Below are positions 1 through 7,843 of a DNA stretch of 43,646 bases, in pieces. Position 1 is the stretch's first letter, and each line of letters begins with the position of its first letter. A program made the position numbers and the translations under genes. The stretch is from Rhodospirillales bacterium (GTDB lineage Bacteria > Pseudomonadota > Alphaproteobacteria > BOG-932 > Roseiterribacteraceae). The stretch spans positions 1 to 43,646 of the forward strand of contig JAQGIE010000206.1 of the NCBI GenBank assembly GCA_028291365.1. Reading direction: 5' to 3'. The notes under the pieces were generated by a model. The model was not told the DNA's origin. It was given only the letters and a program-made list of their open reading frames with translations, and searched no databases.

Positions 1-505
1 CGCTGCGCGGCGGCACCCGGCTGAGCTTCTTCGCGCCCGCGTGAGTCAGCGTGGAGAAGCGCGGGCGGCTGACGATCTCGACGCCGGGCACCAGCGCGCG
101 CACCAGCGGTTCGGCGGTGGCGGAGCCCAGGATCATCGTCTCCTCGCGCCCGCGCGCGTGCAGCAGGCGGTCGGTGAAGACGTGGCCGCGCTCTCGGTCT
201 GCGGCGAGCTGCGCCTCGTCGATCGCGACGAAGGCCATCGAGCGTTCGTTCACCGGCATCGCTTCCGCCGTGCACAGCAGATAGCGCGCGTCCTTCGGCT
301 CGATCCGCTCCTCGCCGGTGATGAGCGCGACGTTCTTTTCGCCCTTGATCTTGACCACCCGGTCGTAAACCTCGCGCGCCAGCAGGCGCAGCGGGAAGCC
401 GATCATCCCGCTGGAATGCGCGCACATCCGCTCGATCGCGAGGTGGGTCTTGCCGGTGTTGGTGGGGCCGAGGATCGCCACCACCCGGCCCGCAGACGGT
501 GCCAT
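1..505 (-). CDS. SUV3-like ATP-dependent helicase, N-terminal part (runs off window)
   Basis: Only the first 168 residues are in the window; the gene continues past base 1. The visible part is the first RecA-like domain of a superfamily 2 helicase. A Walker A motif GPTNTGKT is at residues 13-20 and a DEAQ Walker B box at about 96-99, followed by GSATAE (motif III-like). The spacing and the run GFPLRLLAREVYD match the bacterial relatives of the mitochondrial RNA helicase SUV3, which are common in Alphaproteobacteria. The expected role is ATP-driven unwinding of RNA or RNA:DNA, but the substrate of the bacterial proteins is not well defined. The start is the ATG at 505 (MAPSAGR). It is divergent from the ParA gene, with 99 nt between the two starts. 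Confidence 0.8.
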   Translation of the reverse strand, partial: MAPSAGRVVAILGPTNTGKTHLAIERMCAHSSGMIGFPLRLLAREVYDRVVKIKGEKNVALITGEERIEPKDARYLLCTAEAMPVNERSMAFVAIDEAQLAADRERGHVFTDRLLHARGREETMILGSATAEPLVRALVPGVEIVSRPRFSTLTHAGAKKLSRVPPRS

Positions 506-573
506 GCCACCCAAGTGAGGCCGAATCCGCCGCCCAGCAAGGGTACCGGCCAGGGCCGCCGAATTCCCGTGGC

Positions 574-597
574 GGCTACGGAATAAGTTCCGTAGCC
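574..597. promoter_or_regulatory. Inverted repeat just upstream of the parA-like start
   Basis: A perfect 10-bp inverted repeat, GGCTACGGAA and its complement around the loop TAAG, ends 7 nt before the ATG at 605. It covers the place where the ribosome binding site should be, and no clear purine-rich Shine-Dalgarno is present there. It could be a protein operator, for example for autorepression, or an mRNA hairpin limiting initiation. There is no U-tract, so it is not an intrinsic terminator. Confidence 0.5.
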
Positions 598-604
598 TGG
601 GGCC

Positions 605-1231
605 ATGAAGTCGATCCTGGTTGCCAATTCCAAGGGCGGTTGCGGAAAGACGACGATCGCAACGAGCCTCGCCGGCGCCTTTGCGGACGCCGGCAACAAC
701 GTGCTTCTCGCCGATGCCGACCGACAGGGCTCCAGCCTGGCCTGGGCCAAGTCGCGTCCGGATCACCTGGCCCCGATCCAGCCCGCCGACTGGTCGAAGC
801 GGATCGGGACCATCCCCAAGGGGCTGCACTACCTGATCATCGACGGGCCGGCGGGCATCCGCGAGACCCAGGTCGAGGCTCTGCTCGATACGGTCGACAT
901 CATCGTGATGCCGGTCCTGCCCTCGGTCTTCGACCAGAACGCGTCGAGCGAGTTCCTGGCCAAGCTGGAAGAGCTGAAGCCGATCCGGCGCAACAAAAAG
1001 CCGATCGCCATCGTCGGCAACCGGGTCCGGGCCTATACCCGCGCCGCCCAGCGGCTGGATGAGTTCCTCGCCGACCAGGGCCACGACGTGCTGACCCGGC
1101 TGCGGGAATCGAGCTTTTATCCCGAGGCCGCCGCCCGCGGCATGACGATCTTCGATTTCGGCGACATGCGCAGCGAACTGGTCCGCGAGGATTGGGACCC
1201 GCTGATCAGCTTCATTGAGGATCGCAAGTAG
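605..1231 (+). CDS. ParA/MinD-family ATPase (orphan, VirC1-like)
   Basis: A 208-residue cytoplasmic P-loop ATPase of the ParA superfamily. The deviant Walker A motif KGGCGKTT (residues 10-17) has the signature lysine at K10, followed by Walker A' DADRQGSS (37-44) and a Walker B-like stretch LIIDGPAG. Length and architecture match the small ParA/VirC1-like group, which lacks the N-terminal DNA-binding extension of plasmid ParAs. No parB or parS site is adjacent, so this is probably not the chromosomal segregation ParA. Family members position DNA, chemoreceptors or other cargo, and the cargo here is unknown. It is divergent from the helicase gene and followed after 64 nt by a small membrane protein. 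The ATG at 605 is preceded by a strong inverted repeat rather than a good ribosome binding site. Confidence 0.85.
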   Translation: MKSILVANSKGGCGKTTIATSLAGAFADAGNNVLLADADRQGSSLAWAKSRPDHLAPIQPADWSKRIGTIPKGLHYLIIDGPAGIRETQVEALLDTVDIIVMPVLPSVFDQNASSEFLAKLEELKPIRRNKKPIAIVGNRVRAYTRAAQRLDEFLADQGHDVLTRLRESSFYPEAAARGMTIFDFGDMRSELVREDWDPLISFIEDRK

Positions 1232-1295
1232 GAACCCGCCCCCTTCCGCTCCGGTTTGTTGAACCAAGAGCGTGAATTCGGAGGAGGTTTCAGAG

Positions 1296-1550
1296 ATGCG
1301 AAGCGGAGCTTCGGTGGCCATCGTCGCGCTGGTCGCGATCGTCTTGGTCGGGTTTTTCCTGTTATTCTCGGGTGGGCGTACGACGGCCCCGGCCGGCGGC
1401 CCCGCCAGCGCAACCCGTACGACGAGCCCGGCGGGCTCGACCGGGTCCAGCGCGGTGGAGCGCAAGACCGAGACGACGACCACGGTGAGCCCCAGCGGCC
1501 CGTCGCAGTCGACCACCAGCAGCACGACCACGACGAACCCGGGTCGCTGA
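1296..1550 (+). CDS. Small single-TM protein with Thr/Ser-rich tail
   Basis: I do not recognise this 84-residue protein. The ATG at 1296 is chosen because GGAGGAGG lies 8 nt upstream, which is better than the in-frame GTG at 1272. Residues about 6-29 (SVAIVALVAIVLVGFFLLFS) form one hydrophobic helix, either a membrane anchor or an uncleaved signal. The rest is low-complexity Gly/Ala/Pro then Ser/Thr, with runs of four threonines, and would be disordered and probably periplasmic. There is no cysteine or catalytic motif. It ends 38 nt before the terminator hairpin at 1588-1609 and may be the last gene of a short unit with the ParA gene. Confidence 0.65.
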   Translation: MRSGASVAIVALVAIVLVGFFLLFSGGRTTAPAGGPASATRTTSPAGSTGSSAVERKTETTTTVSPSGPSQSTTSSTTTTNPGR

Positions 1551-1574
1551 GGACCGGGTTGCTGACAGTCAGAA

Positions 1575-1603
1575 TTGACAGGTCGGGGGCGCGTCTCTAT
1601 AGA
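1575..1603 (+). promoter_or_regulatory. Near-consensus sigma-70 type promoter for rpmH
   Basis: A perfect -35 hexamer TTGACA (1575-1580) is followed by a 17-bp spacer and a -10 hexamer TATAGA (1598-1603, 5 of 6). The start point would be near 1610, giving an rpmH leader of about 38 nt. Strong promoters at rpmH fit demand for the ribosomal protein L34 operon. The -10 and part of the spacer lie inside the terminator hairpin at 1588-1609. Confidence 0.75.
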
Positions 1604-1620
1604 CGCGCCTTCGTTTTTTT
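1588..1620 (+). terminator. Rho-independent terminator overlapping the rpmH promoter
   Basis: A perfect 9-bp stem, GGCGCGTCT pairing with AGACGCGCC around the loop CTAT, is followed by TTCGTTTTTTT. It would end transcripts arriving from the upstream small-protein gene, 27 nt before the rpmH start codon. Confidence 0.8.
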
Positions 1621-1647
1621 CTACCTCGTCCTTGAAGGATAGAAGCC

Positions 1648-1782
1648 GTGAAGCGGACCTATCAACCCAGCAAAATCGTGCGGAAACGCCGCCATGGCTT
1701 CCGTGCGCGGATGGCGACCGCCAATGGTCGTCTGGTGCTGGCGCGCCGCCGGGCCAAGGGGCGCAAGAAGCTCTCGGCGTAA
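1648..1782 (+). CDS. rpmH: 50S ribosomal protein L34
   Basis: A 44-residue, very basic protein starting [18 protein letters not shown], the hallmark of bacterial L34, and ending [13 protein letters not shown]34 is a component of the large ribosomal subunit that binds 23S rRNA. The start is GTG at 1648, with AAGGA about 9 nt upstream. It opens the classical rpmH-rnpA-yidD-yidC order and is driven by the near-consensus promoter at 1575-1603. It is 11 nt from rnpA, so the two are surely co-transcribed. Confidence 0.97.
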   Translation: MKRTYQPSKIVRKRRHGFRARMATANGRLVLARRRAKGRKKLSA

Positions 1783-1793
1783 CGTTTTCAGCC

Positions 1794-2141
1794 GTGCCCA
1801 CGGAAATCCCCGTCGGCCGGCTCACGAGGCGTCCCGAGTTCCTCGCCGTCGCGGCCACCCGTTCCAAGGGCGTGGCCCACGGCCTGATCGTACAGGTCCG
1901 CAGGCGCGAGGATGACGCGCTCAGGGTCGGCTTCACCGTCACGAAGAAGATCGGTAATGCCGTGACCCGCAACCGTGCCAAGCGCCGGTTGCGCGCGTTG
2001 GCGCGCCAGGTCCTGCCCGAGGCCGCGCTGCCCGGCCACGATCTCGTGCTGGTCGCCCGCGGCGAGACTCCGACTCGCGACTTCGCGCTGCTCGAGGCTG
2101 ATTTGCGCCATGCGCTGAAGCGAGCGGGGGCATCGCGATGA
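1794..2141 (+). CDS. rnpA: Ribonuclease P protein component
   Basis: The 115-residue protein subunit of RNase P, which assists the RNA subunit in removing 5' leaders from pre-tRNA. The family signature [17 protein letters not shown] (about residues 51-67, containing the RNR box) is intact. The central beta strand RVGFTVTKK and the C-terminal helices match the family. The start is taken as the GTG at 1794, because the open frame extends upstream through rpmH and the earlier part is a shadow of it. The stop overlaps the yidD ATG by 4 nt (ATGA), indicating translational coupling. Confidence 0.93.
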   Translation: MPTEIPVGRLTRRPEFLAVAATRSKGVAHGLIVQVRRREDDALRVGFTVTKKIGNAVTRNRAKRRLRALARQVLPEAALPGHDLVLVARGETPTRDFALLEADLRHALKRAGASR

Positions 2142-2368
2142 GCCCGTTCGCCGCAGTCCTGCGAATCCCGATCCGGGCGTACCAACTCCTGCTGTCGCCC
2201 ATGCTGGGTCCGAATTGTCGGTTCGAACCGACCTGCTCGTGCTACGCACTCGGCGCGCTGGAAGAGCACGGCGCGCTTCGTGGCAGCTGGCTGGCGCTGA
2301 AGCGCGTCGCCCGCTGCCATCCATATGGCGGCGCCGGTTTCGATCCGGTACCGCGCAAGATCGTCTGA
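2138..2368 (+). CDS. yidD: Membrane protein insertion efficiency factor YidD
   Basis: A 76-residue protein with the conserved core [26 protein letters not shown] and a C-terminal [14 protein letters not shown], both diagnostic of YidD. The N-terminal stretch forms an amphipathic membrane-associated helix. In E. coli YidD lies at the inner membrane next to YidC and aids insertion of some membrane proteins; this is family knowledge. It overlaps rnpA by 4 nt and is followed by yidC after 51 nt. Confidence 0.93.
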   Translation: MSPFAAVLRIPIRAYQLLLSPMLGPNCRFEPTCSCYALGALEEHGALRGSWLALKRVARCHPYGGAGFDPVPRKIV

Positions 2369-2419
2369 CCTACCGCGCCGCGACCTGCGACGCCTTCGCC
2401 CAAGAGTTCACCACAAGCT

Positions 2420-4153
2420 ATGTCTGCCTCGCCTGCACCGCGCAATCCCGAACAGCGCAACCTGATCATCGCGGTCGTCCTGTCGCTGCTCATCTTCGCC
2501 GGCTTCCAGATTTTCTTCGAAGCGCCGAAGCAGCAGCGCCTGCGCGAACAACAGCAGCAAGCTGAACAGGCCGCCGGCCAGCCGCAGGTGCAGGGCGCGC
2601 AAGTCACCGACGTGAAGCCGGCGCCGACCAGCGCCAAATCGCGCGACGAAGCGCTGCGCGGCGCGCCGCGCGTTCGCGTGCAGACCCCGGCGTTGCACGG
2701 CACCGTGCCGCTGACCGGCAATCGCATCGACGATCTGCGCCTGGCGAAATATCGCGAGCAGGTCGATCCCAACTCGCCCGAAGTGACGTTGCTGTCGCCG
2801 GGCGGCACCGAACATCCCTACTACGCCGAGTTCGGCTGGATCGGCGAAGGCAACAAGCTGCCCGACGTCACCACCGCCTGGCAGGGCGCCGCTGCCGGCG
2901 CCACGCTGGAACCCGGCAAGCCGCTGACGCTGACCTGGGACAATGGCGAAGGCCTCGTCTTCGAACGCAAAATCGAAGTCGACCAGGATTATCTCTTCAC
3001 CGTGACGCAGCGCGTCACCAACAAGACCGACAAGCCGGTCGCGCTGACGCCGTTCGCGCTGGTGTCGCGCCAGGACCCGGCGTCGACGCAGGCCTACACG
3101 GTGCTGCATGAAGGGCCGCTCGGCATCTTCGACAGCAAGCTCGACGAGAAATCGTACGACGACCTGAAGAAGAAGCCGGTCGAACATTCGAGCATCGGCG
3201 GCTGGCTCGGCTTCACCGACAAATACTGGCTGGTCGCCGCGGTGCCGCCGTCCGATGAAAAAGTCAGCGCGCGTTTCACGCATGCGAGCGAGGCCGGCCG
3301 CGACCTCTACCAGGCCGACTATGCCGGCCAGAAACTCGTCGTCGCGCCCGGCGAAAGCGCATCGTCGGTCGAACGTCTGTTCGCCGGCGCCAAGGAGGTT
3401 GCGGCGCTGACGCGGTACGAGCGCGAGCAGAAGATCGATCGCCTCGACGACGCGGTCGATTGGGGCTGGTTCTTCTTCCTGACCAAGCCGTTCTTCTACG
3501 GGCTCGACTTCATCGCCAAGCTGGTCGGCAATTTCGGCGTCGCGATTCTGGTCTTCACCGTCATCGTTCGCCTGTTCGTCTTCCCGGTCGCCAATGCGGG
3601 CTTCCGCTCGGCCAACCGGATGAAGGATCTGCAGCCCAAGATGGCGGCGCTGAAAGAGCGCCACAAAGACGATCCGCCCAAGTTCCAGCAGGAGATGATG
3701 GCGCTGTACAAGCGCGAGAAGATCAATCCGGCGTCGGGCTGTCTGCCGATCGTGATCCAGATCCCGATCTTCTTCGCGCTGTACAAGGTGCTGCTGGTCA
3801 CCATCGAAATGCGGCACGCGCCGTTCTTCGGCTGGATCCGGGATCTGTCGTCGCCCGATCCGACGACGATCTTCAACCTGTTCGGCCTGATTCCGTGGAC
3901 GCCCCCGCACCTGCTGATGCTGGGCGCCTGGCCGTTGATGATGGGCATCACGCAGTTCTTCCAGATGCGCATGACGCCGATGCCGGATCCGACGCAGCAG
4001 CGCATCATGAGCTTCATGCCGCTGGTCTTCATGTTCATGATGAAGGATTACCCGGCCGGTCTCGCGATCTACTGGACGTGGACCAACATTCTGTCGATTG
4101 CGCAGCAGAAATATCTGCGCCGCGCGACGGCGCCGAAAAAGCAGCCGGCTTGA
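2420..4153 (+). CDS. yidC: Membrane protein insertase YidC (Oxa1 family, long Gram-negative form)
   Basis: A 577-residue inner-membrane insertase that works alone or with SecYEG. The N-terminal TM segment is at about residues 11-29 (LIIAVVLSLLIFAGFQIFF), then a Gln-rich linker and the large periplasmic beta domain to about 335. The Oxa1 core follows with TM helices at about 355-400, 425-455 and 485-565, including ASGCLPIVIQIPIFFALYK and the C-terminal PAGLAIYWTWTNILSIAQQ. The basic tail ([13 protein letters not shown]) is the kind used for ribosome contact. Length is typical of the proteobacterial form. Its TGA stop overlaps the TTG start of engB. Confidence 0.96.
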   Translation: MSASPAPRNPEQRNLIIAVVLSLLIFAGFQIFFEAPKQQRLREQQQQAEQAAGQPQVQGAQVTDVKPAPTSAKSRDEALRGAPRVRVQTPALHGTVPLTGNRIDDLRLAKYREQVDPNSPEVTLLSPGGTEHPYYAEFGWIGEGNKLPDVTTAWQGAAAGATLEPGKPLTLTWDNGEGLVFERKIEVDQDYLFTVTQRVTNKTDKPVALTPFALVSRQDPASTQAYTVLHEGPLGIFDSKLDEKSYDDLKKKPVEHSSIGGWLGFTDKYWLVAAVPPSDEKVSARFTHASEAGRDLYQADYAGQKLVVAPGESASSVERLFAGAKEVAALTRYEREQKIDRLDDAVDWGWFFFLTKPFFYGLDFIAKLVGNFGVAILVFTVIVRLFVFPVANAGFRSANRMKDLQPKMAALKERHKDDPPKFQQEMMALYKREKINPASGCLPIVIQIPIFFALYKVLLVTIEMRHAPFFGWIRDLSSPDPTTIFNLFGLIPWTPPHLLMLGAWPLMMGITQFFQMRMTPMPDPTQQRIMSFMPLVFMFMMKDYPAGLAIYWTWTNILSIAQQKYLRRATAPKKQPA

Positions 4154-4800
4154 ACGACGACGCACATCTGGTCGAGGCGAATCGCATCGAGGCCGGCAGG
4201 AAACTGTTCGCGCAACGCTGCGACTTCGTCGCCGGCGCAGTGTCGACCGACGTGATGCCTGACCCCGGTCCGCCCGAGATCGCGTTCGCCGGCCGCTCGA
4301 ATGTCGGCAAGTCGTCGCTGGTGAATGCGCTCACCGGGCGTACCACCCTGGCGCGCGTCAGCCACACGCCGGGCCGCACGCAGCAGGTCAATTTCTTCTC
4401 GCTCGCCGACGACCGCATGCGGTTGGTCGATCTGCCCGGCTATGGCTACGCCAAAGTCTCGAAGCAGCAGCTCGCGGGCTGGACCGGACTCATCAAGCTC
4501 TATCTCAAGGGGCGTTCGACCCTGCGTCGCGTCTGCCTGCTGATCGACTCGCGCCACGGCATCAAGGATGTCGACGCCGAGATCATGAAGCTGCTCGACG
4601 CCGCCGCGGTGCCGTACCGGATCGTGCTGACCAAGGCCGACGAGCCGAAACAGGACGAGCTCGCCGCGGTCATTGCCGAGGTGACCGCGACGGCACGCAA
4701 ACACCCGGCCGCCCTGCCCGACCCGCTGGTCACCAGCTCGCGCGAGAAACGCGGCGTGGAAGAGCTGCGCGCCGACCTCGCCGACCTCATCGCCGATTAG
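4150..4800 (+). CDS. engB: Ribosome biogenesis GTP-binding protein YsxC/EngB
   Basis: A 216-residue small GTPase (YihA/EngB) involved in assembly of the large ribosomal subunit. G1 is GRSNVGKS (residues 48-55), G3 is [10 protein letters not shown]4 is TKAD and G5 is the SSREKRG stretch. The only reasonable start is the TTG at 4150, which overlaps the yidC stop as TTGA and gives the usual family length. The open frame continues upstream only as a shadow within yidC. It sits between yidC and argB as in many Alphaproteobacteria. Confidence 0.93.
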   Translation: MNDDAHLVEANRIEAGRKLFAQRCDFVAGAVSTDVMPDPGPPEIAFAGRSNVGKSSLVNALTGRTTLARVSHTPGRTQQVNFFSLADDRMRLVDLPGYGYAKVSKQQLAGWTGLIKLYLKGRSTLRRVCLLIDSRHGIKDVDAEIMKLLDAAAVPYRIVLTKADEPKQDELAAVIAEVTATARKHPAALPDPLVTSSREKRGVEELRADLADLIAD

Positions 4801-4867
4801 CTCGCCGACTAGCTTTCCCGTCTCTCGACAGCTAGGAAGCTGGACCCATTCGGAGCGTCCGCACGAC

Positions 4868-5779
4868 ATGACCCGCCCCGTCATCAGCCCAGAAGCGTGG
4901 TTGGAAAAGGCAGCGACCCTCACCGAGGCGCTGCCTTTCATGCGCCGCTACAACGGCTCGACCTTCGTCGTGAAGTATGGCGGGCACGCGATGGGCGACC
5001 CCGCAGCGGGCCGCGCCTTCGCGCAGGACATCGTCCTGTTGAAGCAGGTCGGCATCAATCCCGTCGTGGTGCATGGCGGCGGGCCGCAGATCGGCCAGAT
5101 GCTGGAACGGCTGCAGATCAAGTCGAGCTTCATCGACGGGCTGCGCGTCACCGATCAGGCCGCCGTCGACGTGGTCGAGATGGTGCTGGCTGGTTCGATC
5201 AACAAACAGATCGTGTCGGCGATCAACGCCGCCGGCGGCAAGGCGATCGGCCTGTCGGGCAAGGACGGCGACCTGATCCAGGCGCGCAAGCTGAAGCGCA
5301 CGTTCAAGGATCCCGATTCGAACATCGAGAAGGCGCTCGATCTCGGCTTCGTCGGCGAGCCGCATTTCATCAATGCGGGAATCCTCGAGACGTTCGAAGA
5401 TTCCGACCTGATCCCGGTGATCGCGCCGATCGGCGTCGGTCCCAACGGCGAAACGTTCAACATCAACGCCGACACGACGGCGGGTGCGATCGCGGCCGCC
5501 ATGGGCGCGACGCGCCTGTTCATGCTGACCGACGTGGCCGGCCTGCTCGACAAGGAAAAGAACCTGGTCGAACACGTCACCGCCGACAAAGCGCGCGCCA
5601 TGATCGCTGACGGCACCATTTCGGGCGGCATGATTCCGAAAATCGAAACCTGCCTCAACGCGGTCGATCACGGCGTCGACGCCGCCGTCATCCTCGACGG
5701 TCGCATTCCGCACGTGCTGCTGCTCGAAATCTTCACGCAGCACGGCGCCGGCACACTGATCGGGCGCGGCTTCGGCTGA
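4868..5779 (+). CDS. argB: Acetylglutamate kinase
   Basis: A 303-residue cytosolic amino-acid kinase that phosphorylates N-acetyl-L-glutamate, the second step of the acetylated arginine pathway. Family landmarks are [10 protein letters not shown] (ATP phosphate lysine and glycine loop, about residues 33-42), [11 protein letters not shown] (about 61-71), [17 protein letters not shown] and [10 protein letters not shown]-like [11 protein letters not shown]. The C-terminal [18 protein letters not shown] is characteristic of ArgB. The N-terminal helix of about 25 residues before the kinase core is the kind found in arginine-sensitive hexameric enzymes. It starts 67 nt after engB, with GGAG upstream of the ATG, and is followed by a palindromic repeat pair shared with the convergent rmuC. 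Confidence 0.95.
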   Translation: MTRPVISPEAWLEKAATLTEALPFMRRYNGSTFVVKYGGHAMGDPAAGRAFAQDIVLLKQVGINPVVVHGGGPQIGQMLERLQIKSSFIDGLRVTDQAAVDVVEMVLAGSINKQIVSAINAAGGKAIGLSGKDGDLIQARKLKRTFKDPDSNIEKALDLGFVGEPHFINAGILETFEDSDLIPVIAPIGVGPNGETFNINADTTAGAIAAAMGATRLFMLTDVAGLLDKEKNLVEHVTADKARAMIADGTISGGMIPKIETCLNAVDHGVDAAVILDGRIPHVLLLEIFTQHGAGTLIGRGFG

Positions 5780-5783
5780 ATGA

Positions 5784-5848
5784 ACTCCCTGCGAAAGCGG
5801 GGATAGCAGCGCAGGCGGTTGAATGGATCCCCGCTTTGGCGGGGAATA
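5784..5848. repeat. REPIN-like pair of short palindromes (family A, copy 1)
   Basis: Two related palindromes in opposite orientation: one at 5787-5802 (CCCTGCGAAAGCGGGG) and one at 5829-5844 (CCCCGCTTTGGCGGGG), with a 26-nt spacer. A second pair of the same family lies at 26856-26925. This copy fills the gap between the convergent genes argB and rmuC and may also act as a bidirectional transcript-end hairpin. Short GC-rich REP-type repeats like this are common between genes in Alphaproteobacteria. Confidence 0.8.
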
Positions 5849-7183
5849 TTATTCCGCCGCGTCGCGTTCGTCGTCGAAGGCCAACAGCGGCGCCACGGAT
5901 TCGCCCAGCGCCGGCGCGCTTTCGCTTTCGACGTTCTTCAGGGCACGCGCGATGGTGCGCGATTTCTTGCCGACTTCCTCGACCGTGTTCTGCGCCGTCA
6001 AAAGCTGCTTCCCGAGCTTCTCCCACAGGCCGGTGAACTTCTCGAATTCGCTCTTGGTGGCGCCGAGGATCTTCCACACTTCGCCCGAACGCTGCTGGAT
6101 CGCCAGCGTGCGGAAGCCCATCTGCAGACTGTTGAGCAACGCAGTGAACGTCGTCGGTCCCGCGATGGTGACGCGGCTTTTGGTCTGGATGTCGTCGACC
6201 AGGCCGGGCCGGCGGATCACTTCCGCGAACAGGCCTTCGGTCGGCAAATACATGATGGCGAAGTTGGTCGTGTGCGGCGGGCACACATATTTGTCCGAGA
6301 TCTTCTTCGCTTCGTCGCGAATGGCGCGCTCGATCGCCTTGCCGTGCCGCTCGATCGCGTCGGTGTCGGCGCTTTCATAGGCATCGAGCAGACGCTCGTA
6401 ATCTTCCTTAGGAAATTTGGCGTCGATCGGCAGCCACACCGACTCGCCGTCGCCGGGCAGGCAGATGGCGAACTCGACGACCTCGTTCGAGTCCGGCCGC
6501 ACGCGCACGTTCGATTTGTACTGTTCGGCGGCCAGCGTCTGTTCGAGCAACCAGCCGAGCTGGATTTCGGCCCAGCCGCCGCGGCTTTTGACGTTGGTCA
6601 GCACGCGCTTGAGATCGCCGACGCCGGTGGCAAGATTCTGCATCTCGCCCAACCCGACCTGAACCTTCTCGAGCCGCTCCGATACCAGGCTGAAGCTCGC
6701 GGTGAGGCGAGTCTCCAAGGTCGCGTGCAGCTTCTCGTCGACCGTCGCCCGCATCTCTTCGAGCTTGGCGGTGTTGGCGACGTTGAGCGCTTCGAGCCGC
6801 TGCTCGACCACGAGACGCACCGCCTCCAGCCGCTCGTCGACCGATTTGCGCAGCGCCTCCTGGCGCCGTTCATCGGCTTCACCGCGACGCGCCAGTTCGG
6901 CGCCTACCGTCTCCAGCCGTTCTTTCACCGCCTGGCCCAACGCCGTCAGCTCTTCACGCAGCGCCTGGGAGGTCTCGCGCCCACCGCGCTGGATCTCCTC
7001 ACGCAGTGCGCGCAGCTCGTCGCGCTGGGCCTGCTCGGCGCGCACGCTGCCGGCCTCGATCCGCACCAGGCGCTCGGTCGCAGCAGCATCGGCGCCGCCG
7101 CCGCCGCGCAGGCGCCACACCATCAGCAAGACGAGGATCACCAGCAAAGCGGTCTGGAGCAGCGGCAGCAGCAGCTCGGTCAT
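5849..7183 (-). CDS. rmuC: DNA recombination protein RmuC
   Basis: 444 residues. An N-terminal membrane helix (residues about 3-22, ELLLPLLQTALLVILVLLMV) is followed by a long charged coiled coil to about residue 180. The RmuC domain then spans about 195-410, with VKSRGGWAEIQLGWLLEQTL, WLPIDAKFPKEDYERL and FAIMYLPTEGLFAEV, all conserved in the family. RmuC limits recombination at inverted repeats in E. coli and has a nuclease-like fold; the biochemical activity is not settled. Transcription is divergent from def and convergent with argB. Length is typical. Confidence 0.93.
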   Translation of the reverse strand: MTELLLPLLQTALLVILVLLMVWRLRGGGGADAAATERLVRIEAGSVRAEQAQRDELRALREEIQRGGRETSQALREELTALGQAVKERLETVGAELARRGEADERRQEALRKSVDERLEAVRLVVEQRLEALNVANTAKLEEMRATVDEKLHATLETRLTASFSLVSERLEKVQVGLGEMQNLATGVGDLKRVLTNVKSRGGWAEIQLGWLLEQTLAAEQYKSNVRVRPDSNEVVEFAICLPGDGESVWLPIDAKFPKEDYERLLDAYESADTDAIERHGKAIERAIRDEAKKISDKYVCPPHTTNFAIMYLPTEGLFAEVIRRPGLVDDIQTKSRVTIAGPTTFTALLNSLQMGFRTLAIQQRSGEVWKILGATKSEFEKFTGLWEKLGKQLLTAQNTVEEVGKKSRTIARALKNVESESAPALGESVAPLLAFDDERDAAE

Positions 7184-7291
7184 GGGTCTCTGTTCCAGCT
7201 TCGTTCCGGTCGATCTCTACGCGGTTCAGGTGAGTCGCGCCACAATCCAATGGCGCCCGATCGGCGCGTGGGCCTCCGCAGCGCACTCTCC

Positions 7292-7321
7292 TTGACCCGG
7301 CCGGACCCCACCCCCTATGTC
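7292..7321 (+). promoter_or_regulatory. Candidate def promoter giving a near-leaderless mRNA
   Basis: TTGACC (7292-7297), an 18-bp spacer and TATGTC (7316-7321). The def ATG begins at 7330, only 8 nt after the -10 element, and no Shine-Dalgarno is visible in the intervening CCGCGCCC. Initiation in the normal window would make the mRNA start at or within a few bases of the ATG. Confidence 0.45.
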
Positions 7322-7329
7322 CCGCGCCC

Positions 7330-7842
7330 ATGACCGCCCACCCGATCGTTCTCGCGCCCGACCCCGTCCTCAAGGCCAAGGCCACGCCCGTGGCCCAGGT
7401 CGATGACGGCGTGCGCACGCTGATGCAGGACATGCTCGATTCCATGTACGCGTCGCAGGGCGTCGGCCTGGCCGCCAACCAGATCGGCGTTCTACAGCGC
7501 GTGCTGGTCATGGACGTGGCGCCCAAGAACGAGCCGCCGCAGCCGATGAGGATGGCCAACCCCGAGATCATCGCGACGTCCGAGGAGACCGCGGTGAACC
7601 AGGAAGGCTGCCTGTCGCTGCCCGATCATTATGCCGACGTCGAACGGCCGGCCCGGGTCACGGTGCGCTATCTCGACGAGAACAATGAGCAGAAGACGAT
7701 CGACGCCGAAGGCTGGCTCGCCGTCTGCGTGCAGCACGAGATCGATCATCTCGACGGCGTGCTGTTCGTCGATCATTTGTCGGCGCTGAAGCGCAACATG
7801 ATCCTGCGCAAGATGACCAAGCTGAAGCGCAACCAAGTCTGA
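7330..7842 (+). CDS. def: Peptide deformylase
   Basis: A 170-residue metalloenzyme that removes the N-formyl group from nascent proteins. All three family motifs are present: [10 protein letters not shown] (residues 45-54), EGCLSLP (92-98) with the metal-ligand cysteine C94, and QHEIDHLDG (135-143), giving ligands H136 and H140 and catalytic E137. It is followed after 1 nt by fmt, the usual pairing of the formyl-adding and formyl-removing enzymes. The start lacks an obvious ribosome binding site and may be translated from a leaderless message. Confidence 0.96.
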   Translation: MTAHPIVLAPDPVLKAKATPVAQVDDGVRTLMQDMLDSMYASQGVGLAANQIGVLQRVLVMDVAPKNEPPQPMRMANPEIIATSEETAVNQEGCLSLPDHYADVERPARVTVRYLDENNEQKTIDAEGWLAVCVQHEIDHLDGVLFVDHLSALKRNMILRKMTKLKRNQV

Positions 7843-7843
7843 G

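Noticed and set aside
1575-1793. Extension of rnpA to 1575
   Set aside because: It overlaps all of rpmH and begins in the promoter; RnpA family length fits GTG 1794.
2408-4165. 585-codon minus-strand frame opposite yidC
   Set aside because: Shadow of yidC; no domain and biased composition.
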